From Cenococcum geophilum 1.58 (taxonomy: Eukaryota > Ascomycota > Dothideomycetes > Gloniales > Gloniaceae), in the NCBI GenBank assembly GCA_001692895.1, contig KV748205.1, positions 1,364,001 through 1,428,000 of the forward strand: a DNA stretch of 64,000 bases. The letters are read 5' to 3'. The notes under the pieces are model-generated. The model saw only the letters and a program-made list of their open reading frames with translations. It had not been told where the DNA came from and did no database searches. This document shows positions 11,223 to 23,375 of the stretch, piece after piece; position 1 is the stretch's first letter; each line of letters opens with the position of its first letter. The translations under genes were made by a program, and so were the position numbers.

Positions 11223-11518
11223 AAGAGCCGGAGGTATATTATAAAGATGCTGCTTTTTATAGCGGTGGGCGGTTAGATAGTAAAGAGAGTGTTTTATTTA
11301 CTAGGGCTCGCCGAGTGCTAAATAGTAGAGGAGACTATTAAGTATTATAGTTAGACTCCGGTTATATATAAAGGTATAACTTACCTTAACTAAAAGATTA
11401 GGACTTCGCGTCTTTAACTAAGCTAGTTTTACTGCTAGATTATTAACAGATTTAGTAAATTTATTAATATTTGGTCGCTATCGTTTTGTAGAAAAAGCAG
11501 GTGTAGACTCGTAGTTAC

Positions 11519-11824
11519 TATCCTTATTATTAGAGATTACCCTTTTTAGCTAGAGGCGGCTATATATATTTTATATATTGTTAGCCAGCTTAATATATTA
11601 TATACGACGTTAATAAAGTTTATTATATGCCTGTTTTTTTCTATACTTAGATATAACTAGACTAGAGTCGCTATTCTTATTATTAGATATTACCCTTTTA
11701 AGCCGGAGGCGGCTATGTATATTCTATATATTATTAGCCAGCTTAATATATTATATTTAATATTAATAGGGTCTATTGCGTGCCTACTTCTTTTTGTACC
11801 TAGATATAACTAGACTAGAGTTAT
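11519..11824. repeat. 153-bp tandem duplication
   Basis: The block from 11519 recurs at 11672; both copies contain an AGGCGGCTAT core and end in AACTAGACTAGAG. The period is 153 bp, again a multiple of three. Confidence 0.8.
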
Positions 11825-11841
11825 AATATTGCTCGTTCTAG

Positions 11842-11925
11842 CTGGGTTCCACGTGCTCGTTCTAGCTGGGTTCTATATACTTATCCTAGCTAGGTTCCAC
11901 GTGCTTGTTCTCTATTAGCGCGTTC
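11842..11925. repeat. 24-bp tandem repeat, about 3.5 copies
   Basis: The unit GCTCGTTCTAGCTGGGTTC plus five further bases recurs at 11842, 11866 and 11890 and partly at 11914. This stretch keeps more G and C than its surroundings. Confidence 0.75.
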
Positions 11926-14658
11926 TTCCTTCTATTAGCTAGGACGTGGGCAACTCCTAGTAGTAGGCTAGGTAGAGACGTAAGGTTAATTATACTAGTT
12001 ATCCTTGTTTCCTTATTTTATATTGACTTAAAGTAGGGTTCTTGCTACTAGTTTAAGTGTTTAATAACGCGTTTTTATGTTTACCTGCTATGGTAATACT
12101 CCTGTATTTGCCTAGTTAGTAGAAGGTATAGCTTATAGCTAGAATGGGTTACCTTATAGCTGTTTCTATAATATTTAGGGCGTATATAGATTAATAACTT
12201 AAAAGAATATATACTGGTATAGTATATATTGGACTAATGGCAGTATTAATAGGAGTATTATTACTATGGTGTTTGCAAATGACTTAAATAGGGGTGCATT
12301 TATTGTAATTAGCTGCTAGTTTTAACTGGTTGCGGTTAAGCCGCGATCGCGACCTATTAACTCGCGTTAAGTTAGTAGTTAAGAAAACATTGTTATATAG
12401 TTAAAGATTGTCTAATACTATTTGCTATTATACGCGAAACTATTTTATTCTATTAGTATATCCCTTAGTAGATACGGTATGCGTATATAAAAGGTTAAAC
12501 GTTAATTCCGGCAACAAAAGCAGTAGGCTAGTAAGGCTTATATCTGAATTTAATAGGGAGGTACTTTATTAAACCACTTTACCTACCTAGGGCGCTGGCT
12601 TTTAGATCCTGTACCTTATTCCGGTCCACCTATACTAGGTTTAATACCCGTCTTGCGCTTAAAGTGAAGCTTATCCACCTTATCCGTGCAGCTTACTAGT
12701 GTAGATAATACTAGGGTAGGCACAGGTAGTATATAGGATAGTAATTACACTTCTATATAGTTATATCGCTATATTTTATACCCTTATATAATACCTAGTA
12801 TTTCTACCGCAAATATCTAACGTTATTCTTCCGCGTTGTTAACCCCACTAGCCTATAGTAAGCCTAACCTATCCCCTATATATATATCGCAATAGTAATT
12901 AAATTTAGTAGAATAGTAAGGAAAGCGTAAGTATAGATATAAGGATTGGGTGTTGGATACTAAGAGTGAGCCAGGGACGGTGTTAATATATATTACCCTA
13001 ATAAGTTTACTAAAAAGAATGGGTATAAACCTTAGGCTTTGTTATTTAATCCCCTTAGGCGTTTTAAGAATGCTAGATAAGTTATAAGAATATCTTAGGT
13101 TATATTGTTTTAAAACTTCCTCGCCTAATAGTATACTAAGGGGCTCTATTAAGCCGTCTACCTTTATATATAGTAATCTATTAAACTAGTAAGTATTCCA
13201 GATAAAGCAGTGGCTTTAAGGCGTATAATCTATACTGCGGTTATAGTTGCCTTTGCCTTTTCTGTTGCGGGTTAAGGTATAGAGTAAGGGCTCTTTTTTG
13301 ACTAGAAGAGGTTTTTTAGGACAGCTGTGGGTTAAGTATCGCCTTAGTATTAACCCGTTTACCAGTTCTACCTATTTTTGTATATATAGAGTGCAAGTTA
13401 TCTAGTAAAGGCAAGGGTGCGGAAATAGAGGGTAAGTAATTGCATTGTTTTTAGCTAGTAGCGCAGACTATAAATACGAGTTAGTAATGCTGGCTTAACT
13501 TTAAGCAGTAACCTACTTATTCTTCTTTATTTTATTATAAATAAAAACCTATCTATTTCTTATAGAAATATATTCTCAACCGCACTGCGCTATTTCTCTT
13601 TATTTATAAGCTAAATTCGTCCTCTAGCTATCTTATTGCTAATATAGTAGTAAAGCGTTTCGCTTTTAGGGTTAAAGTTAATATTCTAGCCTAGCATGTT
13701 TATAAATATATTAAAGCTTAGATTATTAACGTGTATGTCTAGAGCATTATTCTTGCTAGTCGCTAGCTTTCGGGTTAGGATAATTATTAGCTCTTTATCA
13801 GCTGCCCGCCGGATTAATATTGTTATTATTCTATATAACCTTAGTGTTTCCTCCTACCTTATTACCTTTAGTATGCTGGCCGGTAGATAATGCGCGATAG
13901 CGGAGTGTGGGAGTACTGGGTTACCTGTTATAATTTATCTAGTAGGAGCCGTTTTATTTATTTAACGCGTTATGTTATAGCTGCAGCGTTAGGCAAGCTG
14001 TTTAATATATTTAGTATATAGGTTTTTAGGTAAACCTAGAAACACGGATGGGAATTTGTTAGAGATTTCGTTTAATATTTGCCATATTTATGCCTTACTT
14101 ATAAGGGAGCGTAGTGGCTATCTAAGGAGCCCGCGTGTTAATATTTTGATTTTAATATTATAGTAGATTATATTGTATTGTTTGTTTATAAGCCCTAGAT
14201 CTTGCTTAAGAGTGTCTTTGGTGTTATGGCTTAGGTCTATTATTAGTACTATAATTTTAGAAGCGTTAGGGGAGGTGTAGTAGGAAAGACGTCTTAATTA
14301 TACGCCAAGACCGATGTATAAAATTGTGTAGATAGGTATATTGTTTGGTTATTATATAAAATAATCGGTTAAATGTCTTATAAGAAATGAATAAGCGTAT
14401 TAGCGAACGCTTCTTTACCCGCTATACTACCTAGACTTATAACCTTCTATCCCTTTTATGTTTCTGTCTATAAGCTTGATTTAGCACCCGGATTTGTTAA
14501 TACTTTTTTTATATATATTTTTTATATATTTATTATATTATACTATATATAATAATGCGCATATAGCCTCTAGGCTATAGTGCTATAGTTTTATATATAT
14601 GAATCCTTTCTAGGCAGCTTAATATATACTAGTAACTATATTTACTAATACTTTAAGA

Positions 14659-15170
14659 TGCCCAGTTAGCCTATGACTAGTGGAGCCTAGTTAGCACGAT
14701 TGGAGGTCCTAACCTCTACTGAAATACTTAATATCCCTAATAAGGGCTAGAATATTATTAGCGAAAACGGAGATATTCCACTATAAGTCAATAAGATCTT
14801 AGGTCTATATGGCTTGACGGAGGAGTATCTAAGCTCTTAATATAATCTTTTAAGAGAAGACATAATTAAACTGTTAAGAGAGGTAGTAGGTTAAATTAGA
14901 GCAAACCCTTTTTAGTTTGCCAGAATTTAGATATAGTAATGGAGTCGGTATATATAAATAGGTAAGCATGCTATAATTCTAAAGCAGTCATTCCCTAATA
15001 TCTGTAAGGTCTATACTAGCTCAGTAATATTTTTACCTTAAGGGCTGGTAATTTACGTAGCGTTCTTACTTAGGAGAGTAGGGAAGATAATCCGTTGGGA
15101 TTAGTTAAAAAGACTAGTCGCTGGGTCTCTAGTTGCTTTAACTCCTAAGACTGACAATTTTTAAATAAAA
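14659..15170 (+). pseudogene. Unassigned frame whose stops all look RIP-made
   Basis: One plus-strand frame starting with ATG at 14659 can be followed for about 170 codons. It is interrupted only by TAG/TAA at positions compatible with CAG/CAA, or by TAG where TGG is plausible. The peptide between stops is well behaved, for example VNKILGLYGLTEEYL and HAIILKQSFPNI, with charged and hydrophobic residues in protein-like alternation. After about 15165 the likely frame shifts (an NSGGETIGRIRIESP-like stretch follows near 15190). I do not recognise the family. It could be an element-borne gene or a duplicated host gene caught by RIP. Confidence 0.45.
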
Positions 15171-15954
15171 TATATACTTATAACAGTGGCGGCGAGACCA
15201 TTGGCCGCATTAGAATAGAATCCCCTAGAGGTTGACTTATTCTTTAAGACCTAAAGATATTAAGATTAACTCATCTGTATTATGGATAATAGTTAAGGAA
15301 TGAACTAGATTTTACGAAGTTAGTTGCTATACTATGTTGGCATTATAAAAGCTAATAAGAGAGCCGTAAGTGTGTAATGTTTTCTAAATAAGAAGATATC
15401 TAATTATTAATAGATTCCCGTTATTAGAATACCTTGTTTAAGTTTAATAGAATGTTAAAGCACTATAATATGTTATGAATAAGCCTTATACGGATCTTAG
15501 TTTAATTGTGGCTATTAAGGATGCTTCCTTATTTGAGAATGTTTATATTCTTAAAGACTGGTTAGATATAACTACTATGGGGCTTAATAAATCTTAAGCC
15601 ACTGTATTGAAACGAGTTCTTATAAAGCGTTTTGTAATAATCTAAAGACCTCCGGGCACTAGAAAAATGTGGCTTTAAAGGCGTTGCTTAGCAATATAAT
15701 AATGGGAGATCCCCCTATTATTATTATATGTTATATAAACTATGCGCTAGACTAGTTATTTGGGTATATTGCTTAAAGTAATATATACTTTATAAAATTT
15801 CCTAGTACTTCTAACCGTTTTAATACTATTGCTTATACGGATAGATGATATTACACTGTATTAGGCGCTAGGGCCGTGGGAGTGGAAAGAAGAGGAAGTG
15901 TTAGGGCTCCCTTTTTTTATATCTTATATTTTATTTTTTTATATTATCTTATAT

Positions 15955-16335
15955 TGTCCTGCTATTGTCCTGCTATTGTATTATATTATCCTATATTGTC
16001 CTATATTGTCCTACCATTATATTATATTGTCCTGCTATTATATCATATTGTCCTGCCATTATGTTATATTGTCCTGCTATTATGTCACATTGTTCTGCCA
16101 TTATATTACATTGTCCTGCCATTATATTACATTGTCCTGCCATTATATTATATTGTCCTATTATTGCCCTACCATTATGTTATATTGTCCTGACATTATC
16201 CTGCCATTATCCTGCTATTATGTTATATTGTCCTATTATTATCCTGCTATTATATCATATTGTCCTATTATTGTCCTACTATTGTATTATATTGTCCTAT
16301 TATTATCTTATATTGTCCTGCTATTGTCTCGGTAC
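15955..16335. repeat. 21-bp minisatellite
   Basis: A C/T-rich strand carries about 18 imperfect copies of a unit like TATATTGTCCTGCCATTATAT, with some 9- to 12-bp variants. Because the period is divisible by three, all three plus frames stay open across it (the apparent 105-, 154- and 145-codon ORFs). These are by-products, not genes. Confidence 0.9.
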
Positions 16336-16550
16336 TACTATATACTTTTTACCATTTACTAAGATTATAGTTGTGGGTATTTATCGGCCAGGATCCGGGT
16401 AGTAACTCTTAGCAGTAATTTTACTGCCCGAATCTCTTGTAGATTAATTAATTGGCGTAGAGCCGTTGCATTATAGTAAAGCTATATCTAAGTAATCTAT
16501 ATCGTGATCCTTGGTATAGTGTTATATATGGAAATATTTAATTATTAGAT

Positions 16551-16635
16551 TTAGGAAGGTGTTTATATTTTAATTAAATTTATAAAACTATAACTAAGGG
16601 CCTTTATAGCGTAGTGGTATGGTAAGTTCTACAAT
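16551..16635 (+). repeat. Dispersed 85-bp repeat with tRNA-like box A, copy 1
   Basis: This segment matches 17040-17125. Both end in TATAGCGTAGTGGTATGGTA, which fits a pol III box A (TAGCGTAGTGG). No good box B follows. It could be the 5' end of a SINE-like repeat. Confidence 0.4.
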
Positions 16636-17039
16636 TGCTTTAGTTTGGGGTTGCTTAGTCACTATAGGAAAGTTGTAATGCTTGGCGTAGTATTGAACTT
16701 AAGGTGCCTCGCCACTGCAGTAGTAGAGATATAGTAGATTAACTGCTTACTAAAATATAGCGCCCCCGTTATTATAGTAGCTACTATAGTAATAGAGATA
16801 CCCTATATTTATAAATTTAGATTCTATATACGGTATAGCTTATAAATTTGACGCGCTTGCTGATCTAAAGGAGCTTTTAGATTAAAAAGTCGCTAGATTG
16901 ACTAAATAATCGCGTTAGAATTAGATTTAAGCTTTAGCTTAGATATATTCTGCGGCCTTTAGATTTAATCTAAAGTCGCAACCGAACGTTCCCTAAGATT
17001 TAATGTAGGGATCTCTCCCTAAGGATCTGGTTTGATCGT

Positions 17040-17125
17040 AAGGTTTAGGAAGGGGTTATAATTTAGTTAAATTTATAAGATTATATTCTAAAGTCCTTAT
17101 AGCGTAGTGGTATGGTACGTTCTGC
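17040..17125 (+). repeat. Dispersed 85-bp repeat with tRNA-like box A, copy 2
   Basis: Second copy of 16551-16635, starting at the TTTAGGAAGG block and sharing the box-A-like end. The sequences diverge after GTTCT. Confidence 0.4.
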
Positions 17126-17338
17126 CTCTTACTATGATTTAGAGCTAGCCTAACGTGATTAAAACTTAACGTAGAAGAGCTAATATGCTTAGTATATAGT
17201 GCTAAGATTTCGTTAAATGTATGACTTTAGGCGTTGCGGGACACGTACAAAAATACGAGCTTAATTTGGAGCCTTACTAACGCCTAATTTAATAGGAAAC
17301 GACCTTCTTTTTTGATATTTTTGATATTTTTAATGCGT

Positions 17339-17405
17339 GACGAGTAGGAATCAAACCTACTACGCCTAGGAGTTGAATGCGCGACGTCCAATTGCTCAAT
17401 CTGGC
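17339..17405 (-). pseudogene. tRNA-like sequence (SINE head or dead tRNA)
   Basis: On the minus strand TGAGCAATTGG (17398-17388) fits box A and GGTTTGATTCC (17357-17347) fits box B, 31 nt apart as in a tRNA. A five-pair T-stem (GTAGG/CCTAC) closes a seven-base loop. The acceptor strands do not pair and the anticodon stem is poor, so it is not a functional tRNA. The T in box B where C is expected fits RIP damage. Confidence 0.45.
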
Positions 17406-17407
17406 TA

Positions 17408-17642
17408 GGAGGCTTGGCGGCGATGTAATAGGGCTCAATGACGTAATAAGGCTTGACGGCGATGCAATAAGACTTAGTAATGTGATGAGACTTAATAATA
17501 TAATGAGGCTTAGCGACGTAATAAGGCTTAGCGACGTAATAAGACTTAACGATGCAATGAGGCTTGGCAACGTGATAAGGCTTAGCGGCAATGTAATGAA
17601 ACTTAACGATATAATAAGTCTTAGCGACGTGATGAGGCTTAG
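17408..17642. repeat. 18-bp minisatellite
   Basis: About 13 imperfect copies of an 18-bp unit, GACGTAATAAGGCTTAGC, some with three extra bases, lie directly beside the tRNA-like sequence. The open frames on both strands across it result from the period being a multiple of three. Confidence 0.85.
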
Positions 17643-18799
17643 GGCTGGGCAATGAGGGAAAGATTTAAGGTTGCTTAGTTACTAATGCCTAATAGCGAAA
17701 TCCAACAGTATAGTACTACTATTGAGGTGTTTTAATGCGGGTAGGTTATATAAAGGTTTCGTCCGTAATATGTCTAATATATCCTAAAAGTCTGCCTTTC
17801 GCTTATCTTTAAGGTCAAATTTCTGGCCTATAATAAATTAAATATTGTAGTTGGTAAGAGCACGATGAATAATAGTATATTTTGCCCTATCGTTCTTAGA
17901 ACTGTTAAATATGAAGTAGTAGGTAGTCTATTAACTTATATCTATTAGTGCCGGTTAATAAAGTGCCTTTAAAACGTACCAATATTAATAATAGCCCTTT
18001 TATTTTATAGTATGATAAGCTTAATAGTAATAGGGTTTCGGTCCTTATAATTAAGTATATTTATCTAGCGGAGCTAGGTTTGCTAATTATTCTAGTTAAT
18101 ATTATGTTATAGGTTAATTTAATATCTTACACTAATAGAAAAAGGTAGGAGGTAGATTAAATAGAATAATTAGGGTATACTTTTTTTTACTGTTAGGGAT
18201 TTTATATAGACGTTATATAGCGTGCGGGTAGGAGCTAGTAGTCGTTAAGACGTTATAGGCAGTAGTGAAAGTTTTATATAGGATAGTGAGATTTTAAAAA
18301 CCACTATTAACGGTTCCTCCTTATAGCAGACAACTACGTATATGCGCTATAACTGTGCAATCGGTAGATAAAAGCGGTAGTTATAAAAGTTAGTTTGTTT
18401 ATTCTAATGCCGTCTTGCTTTTTATAATAATTTAAAATATAGAGGGAGCTTTGGTTATAGGATAATCCTCTTATATACTGATTAGGCTTTTAGAATAATA
18501 AAGATGGTATATATATATAGTCTGTTAGTAGAGAGGATATACCTTAATAGGAATTGTTAATGTATATTAGGAACAAGAGTTGGTAGGGTTATAGGCTAGA
18601 TTACTTAATAGGTGTTAAGGTAGTTAGTAGCTAAAGTAATATTAATCTAGATAAAATTTAAACTTTTTAAGGTTTAGTTAGTTATAAGGTGGTTAATACT
18701 AAGATAATATATTATAAAATATTAAATAGTTGCATATTGTCTATATATGTGTATATTATACTAAGATATACTCTTATTGCAGGGGGTCGCTGCTTTAAC

Positions 18800-21700
18800 T
18801 GCACTAGCTACGCTATTTCTATTATATTATTATTAGCCTACTAAGTAGGTTGGGCTTTAAACACTTTGTGGAACTTATTAATTATTATCCTTTTAATTAT
18901 TATACGCCTCGCTAATATAACCATATTAATTGGGTTCTACTTATCCGTACTATATATTATTAACGTAGTAACTACTGGCGCTGGCTATCTAGATCTAGTA
19001 GCTTGGCTAAACACTTACACCTTTATATCTACTATTGTCGCCGGTTTAAGTAGATAGACTCTATATGTAGAGACTAAATTTAGACCCTTTTCTCTAACTC
19101 TTTGGTTAATAATAAGAAACTAGACTATGTTATTTTAGTAAGGACCGCCTATTAGAATATAAAACGCTTTATAGATGTCCTCCTGGTCTTTTAGGGATGT
19201 CCTAAACTCTATTTAGTAAATAGTTAAATATTTAGACTGGCTGAGCCTTTTATAGAAATACTATATTATATTATTAGTAATAGTTTACTACTAGTTTAAT
19301 AGCTAACTTATAAGGCGTAATAGCGTATATGCCGCTGGTTTGTAACTGCTAAACAGTAGTCTCTTATTAGGATTCCTTTTAAGTACTTTATTAACGTATT
19401 TTATAATTCTATTTAGTTTCCTGGAGTTAGTAATTGTGCTCTAATTCTTCTAAAGTAGATTCTTGTCTAAAGGTTTATCCCATTTTTTACTGCGGAACTT
19501 ATTAACTATCTACCTTGGCTTTGTTCTAACTTTTGTTTTATCCTTCTATTATATATTCTGGCACTTATCTCCTACCTTAGCTAGGCCTAGAAAGATGGTA
19601 AAAATTTTTAATAAGCGACTAGCTCCCTCTAGAAATTAATCTATATTAAAGATGGGTTTTTCTCTTTTTCTTCCTTTAGCTTTCTAGTGTCTAAAAGCTT
19701 TATTTAGCTATTCGAAAGCTTTTAGGGATGCTCTACGCCAGAGCTTCTTAATATACGGTTTAAATATTAAATTGTTTGTTATATAGCAGTCTTAGTAGAC
19801 GACTAGTAGTAGCTCATTAATTACCCTCCTATTAAACTATTGGTTTTCCCCTATCTTGCGCATAATTAAGACCTTTATAATTAAAGAGGAGTATTTTTTA
19901 AAGCCCATAATAACCTTATTTAGAAGAGAAGAGTAATTGGCTACTCCCAGCTTTTTATATTTAATTAACGCTTTAACATTATAATTATTAATTAATTTTG
20001 CATTTAGGGAATCCGTCTAATTAGGGGCCCTAAAAATTTCTAAGGTGGGAATTAGACTTATAAAACCTTTACTAGTTAGCGTACTGGAAGTAAACACTAC
20101 TAAAGGTCGAGAGGTATAGTAGGTTATTTTACTATTGCTGTCCTTGTAAGACCGGCCCAGGCATTAAAAGTAAGGAAATACTGCTTGATTATTATATACT
20201 TGTTTAGCGATTTTTATTAAATAACCTGTCTTTAACCTGTCTATATAGAACTTGTTAGTAAAAATCCTACTAATAATATAATAAGGACTACCGTCTTTAT
20301 AGAGATTAAAAATGGTTTTATATTGTTTCTAAGCGGTCCAGGTTGTTGCCTAAGTTTATAAGGTTGTAATTATAAGATACAAAGCCAATTTTGGGTCTAT
20401 TTTCTACTAGACCACTTCGCCTTCTCCTTTATATTTTATAGGTTTAAGAATATCCCTATCTTTATCTATAAAATTATACTTCTTTGTGCTGGACCTAATA
20501 AAAGCCGTATAGCGTATGCGGACTTATAGTTTGCCTTTAGGAATAAAATTATTTAGTTCTAAGGTTTTAAACTATAATTTGACGTCTTTAACCGCTTAGG
20601 GTAGTAGATTTTGTCTAGTAATATATATAGTTGGTCCTATTGGCCGGTTAAGAAATTTTTTAGCGATACTTCCCTTAACACAATAGCACTGTAGCATGCT
20701 ATCTATTTAACTTAGGTATTGGGCGTTAGGTAGCTACGGGTGTTTATCTATACTAGGGGCAAGGTAGAGACTTTTATCTTTACCTTTTTGATTTTTCCAA
20801 TTAAGCTAGTTAAGGTTAATCTTGGTTATTAACACGCCGGTATACTAGATTAAAAGTATTTAAAATATCTTACCTAAACCTATTATATCTGCAAGAAAGG
20901 TCCTACCTAGGGTTATATAATTAAGAAGAGTATAGGTAATACTAAGCAGCTAATATATCTATATAGCTTTACCCTTTTTTATGCTATATAAGTGGAAGGT
21001 TACGTTTTAAAGAGTGTTGTAAATAGTTAACGGAAACGAGAGGAACTGTAGCGCCTTTACCTATAATATTGGGTTAATATATGCTTCTCGCACGTCCTTT
21101 AGGTAATTAACTTCCTAATTAACCTCCTTAATTTTATCCTTATACTTATTTTCTAGTTCCTTATTAGTTAAAATAGGGTTAATTAAGGCATTAAAGTGGC
21201 GGCGCTCCTATATGCGGTTAAGATTAATTTCCCTAATATAAATTAGGTTAGGGTTATTATTTATATCCTTAAATAATATATTAATAAATATTTCGCGATT
21301 AGACTTTGGCTATTTATTATACTATCCTTTTATTTTATCCTATGGTATTATCTTAAATGTTTATACTTTATCTAGATCTACGCCTTTTAAGAGCTCTAAT
21401 TTATCTAGTAGGGGCTAGTCTTTACTACTACGGGTCTAGCTATAAGCAGTTTTAATTATAGCCGGCCGTACGGCTGATGATGTATTAGTAGGTATAGGTG
21501 GTGTAGACTTTAGGGTTAACGTAGGCTTTAGATTTAACTACTTAGGTATAGGTGGCGTAGACTCTAGGGTTAACTATTTATAACTACTTTAACCCAGGGT
21601 AGGTGTGTCTGTTCTTCTTCTAGTTAGCACTAGTTATATAATATTAGGGTTAGAGTTAAACTTGGAATTACCCTTATTAAATCTTGTGCCTATAAACGTA

Positions 21701-22160
21701 TATTAGATAACTCTATATAATATTATACAATCTTATAAATTGTAAAGTCTCTTACGCTTTATAATCTAATTGGGATCTTTAACTCCAATTATAATTATAT
21801 TAAGTCTGGCCTTCTTTATAGAAAGCACTGTAAATGCTAGGTTTATATAGTTAAAAATTAGTATACTAGTAGTTAGATCTACTATAGTTTAGCTATCCCT
21901 GTATTTATTTGCCGAGAAGTTTTTACTTATTATGGCCTGTAGCTTGTTATATCTACAGTAATATATATTAATTTTCTTTAGAGAATTGGATAATAGATAC
22001 TTATGCTTAGTTTTTAATGCGAATCTATATAGAATGGGGGCCCTAGTAAATGGCGTTTTGTTTAGGTAACTGTATATAGCAAAGCTTATTTTATAGAATG
22101 GTGTAGGTATAGTATTTAGTTGTTGTGGGGCTTTAATAGACAGATTACCGAGCACCTAGG
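18800..22160 (-). pseudogene. Long RIP-degraded coding relic, family not recognised
   Basis: The minus strand reads as a long, lysine- and asparagine-rich protein broken by RIP-type stops. One 88-codon piece (21889-22155) is still open from a Met. Downstream pieces include stretches such as INELLLVVYQDCYI near 19800 and RVREKGLNLVS near 19090. Near 21480-21600 an imperfect Pro/Thr-rich repeat is present. No polymerase, integrase or transposase motif that I know is visible. The length of at least 3.3 kb suggests a single large ORF of a mobile element. The class is unknown. Confidence 0.35.
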
Positions 22161-23058
22161 TAGCCTTGGAGGTTGCCCTTAATCTAAATAAGTTAATAGA
22201 CTACTCTCTAAAAGATAAGGCGCTATGCTTTTAAATAGTATTAGTTATCGTAACCTCCACGCCTTTATATCTGTTGGTCGTTACATATTACTATATAGAT
22301 TTTTTGGCGGCGATAGTGAAAGCTTTAAACTCTGATGGTAGATCGGATTTCTTAAACATGTGCCTATACTTAGTGTTAAGAAGGTTAAAGACTGTACGCT
22401 TAACTTCATTTTATATAGGTCCGGATATTAGTAACCTACCGCTAGACGCTTTATTGATTTCGCTAGTATAGTATTAAAGGATTTCGCTATATGTTTTTTT
22501 ATTAATTATAAGTCCTTACTATAGCTTTAGACCACTTATTTGCGATAAGTTCTTATTAGTTATAGTAGTTAAGTACTAACTAGATTCTGGATATGGCGCC
22601 GCTATTATAGTTAGGGACCCTATATATTTATAAGCGGGTAAAAGCTTAATATAGAATAGTATGGAGTAATTTATAAAGATAGTAGAGCGGATAATATATT
22701 AGATAATTAGTAATAATATAATAAGACAATCCTGACAGTTATAATAAGAAGGTATGCCAATAATATTAACTTAAGATAATAGCGGATGCTAATAAGAGTG
22801 ATTTGAGAGCAATATAAGAAATAGAACGGAATATAAGTCTTAATGCGAGAAGTAGAATAAGATGTAAGCTTTAATATAGGCAGTAGAATAAAATGCAAGA
22901 CTTAGAGTAAGAAACGGAATAAAAGGTGTATGGCGAGATAAGATATAAGATTTACGCTACTAATTAAGTGAATAATAATAAGAGAGCTAATGATTCTATT
23001 CTTTGTGTTATAACTAATTAGTGAAGCAGCTTTGGAGAGGTAGGGAAACAAGTTTAGA

Positions 23059-23375
23059 ATAATTTAAGATATTAAAAAATGTCTAAGATTATATAAAAAA
23101 GTAAAATATAATATAGCATTTTATTCCGTAAGTATAAGGTAAGATAAAATGCATAGTAGAGAGAGATAGGGGGATGATCTAAGACATTATAAAAGGTCTA
23201 AGATTGTATGAAAAAAAGTGAAATATAATATAGTATTTTATCCCATAAGCGTAAAATAAGGTAAAGTGTATAGTAGAGAGAGGTAGGGGGATAATCTAAG
23301 ATATTATGAAAAGTCTAAGATTGTATAAAACAAAGTGAAATATAATATGGTATTTTATCCTATAAGCGTAAGATA
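23059..23375. repeat. 117-bp tandem repeat, nearly 3 copies
   Basis: A unit with TCTAAGATTRTATRAAA, then AAATATAATAT, then ATTTTAT, then AGTAGAGAGAG, then TAGGGGG starts at about 23059, 23173 and 23290; the last copy is incomplete. A looser field of related RNAATAAGAT motifs precedes it from about 22800. It lies upstream of the Plavaka transposase relic and could be a subterminal region of that element. Confidence 0.75.

Larger units (their letters stand above)
8940..14100 (-). pseudogene. Long RIP-degraded coding relic, family not recognised
   Basis: The minus strand here gives long stretches of protein-like translation broken by stops that would be Gln or Trp codons before RIP. The clearest parts are about 14090-13560 (Arg/Leu-rich, helical appearance) and about 13330-12550. 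Four internal tandem repeats (48, 60, 153 and 24 bp; separate entries) have periods divisible by three, as expected if they arose inside a reading frame. I see no reverse transcriptase, integrase or DDE motif that I can name. Likely it is the body of a large transposon, but the class is open. It may be more than one element. Confidence 0.35.

Noticed and set aside
15955..16335. Possible CRISPR-like array
   Set aside because: Repeats are directly contiguous without unique spacers, and the genome is fungal.
15876..16402. Three overlapping plus-strand ORFs of 105-154 codons
   Set aside because: They are translations of the 21-bp minisatellite in different frames, made only of Leu/Ile/Tyr/Cys-type repeats.
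17339..17405. Functional tRNA gene
   Set aside because: Acceptor strands do not pair and the anticodon stem is poor.
17284..17655. Opposed ORFs on both strands
   Set aside because: They come from the 18-bp minisatellite and the tRNA-like sequence; no independent coding evidence.
8940..22160. A Starship-type giant element with a tyrosine-recombinase captain
   Set aside because: I could not identify a DUF3435-like recombinase with its catalytic residues, nor element ends; the idea stays untested.
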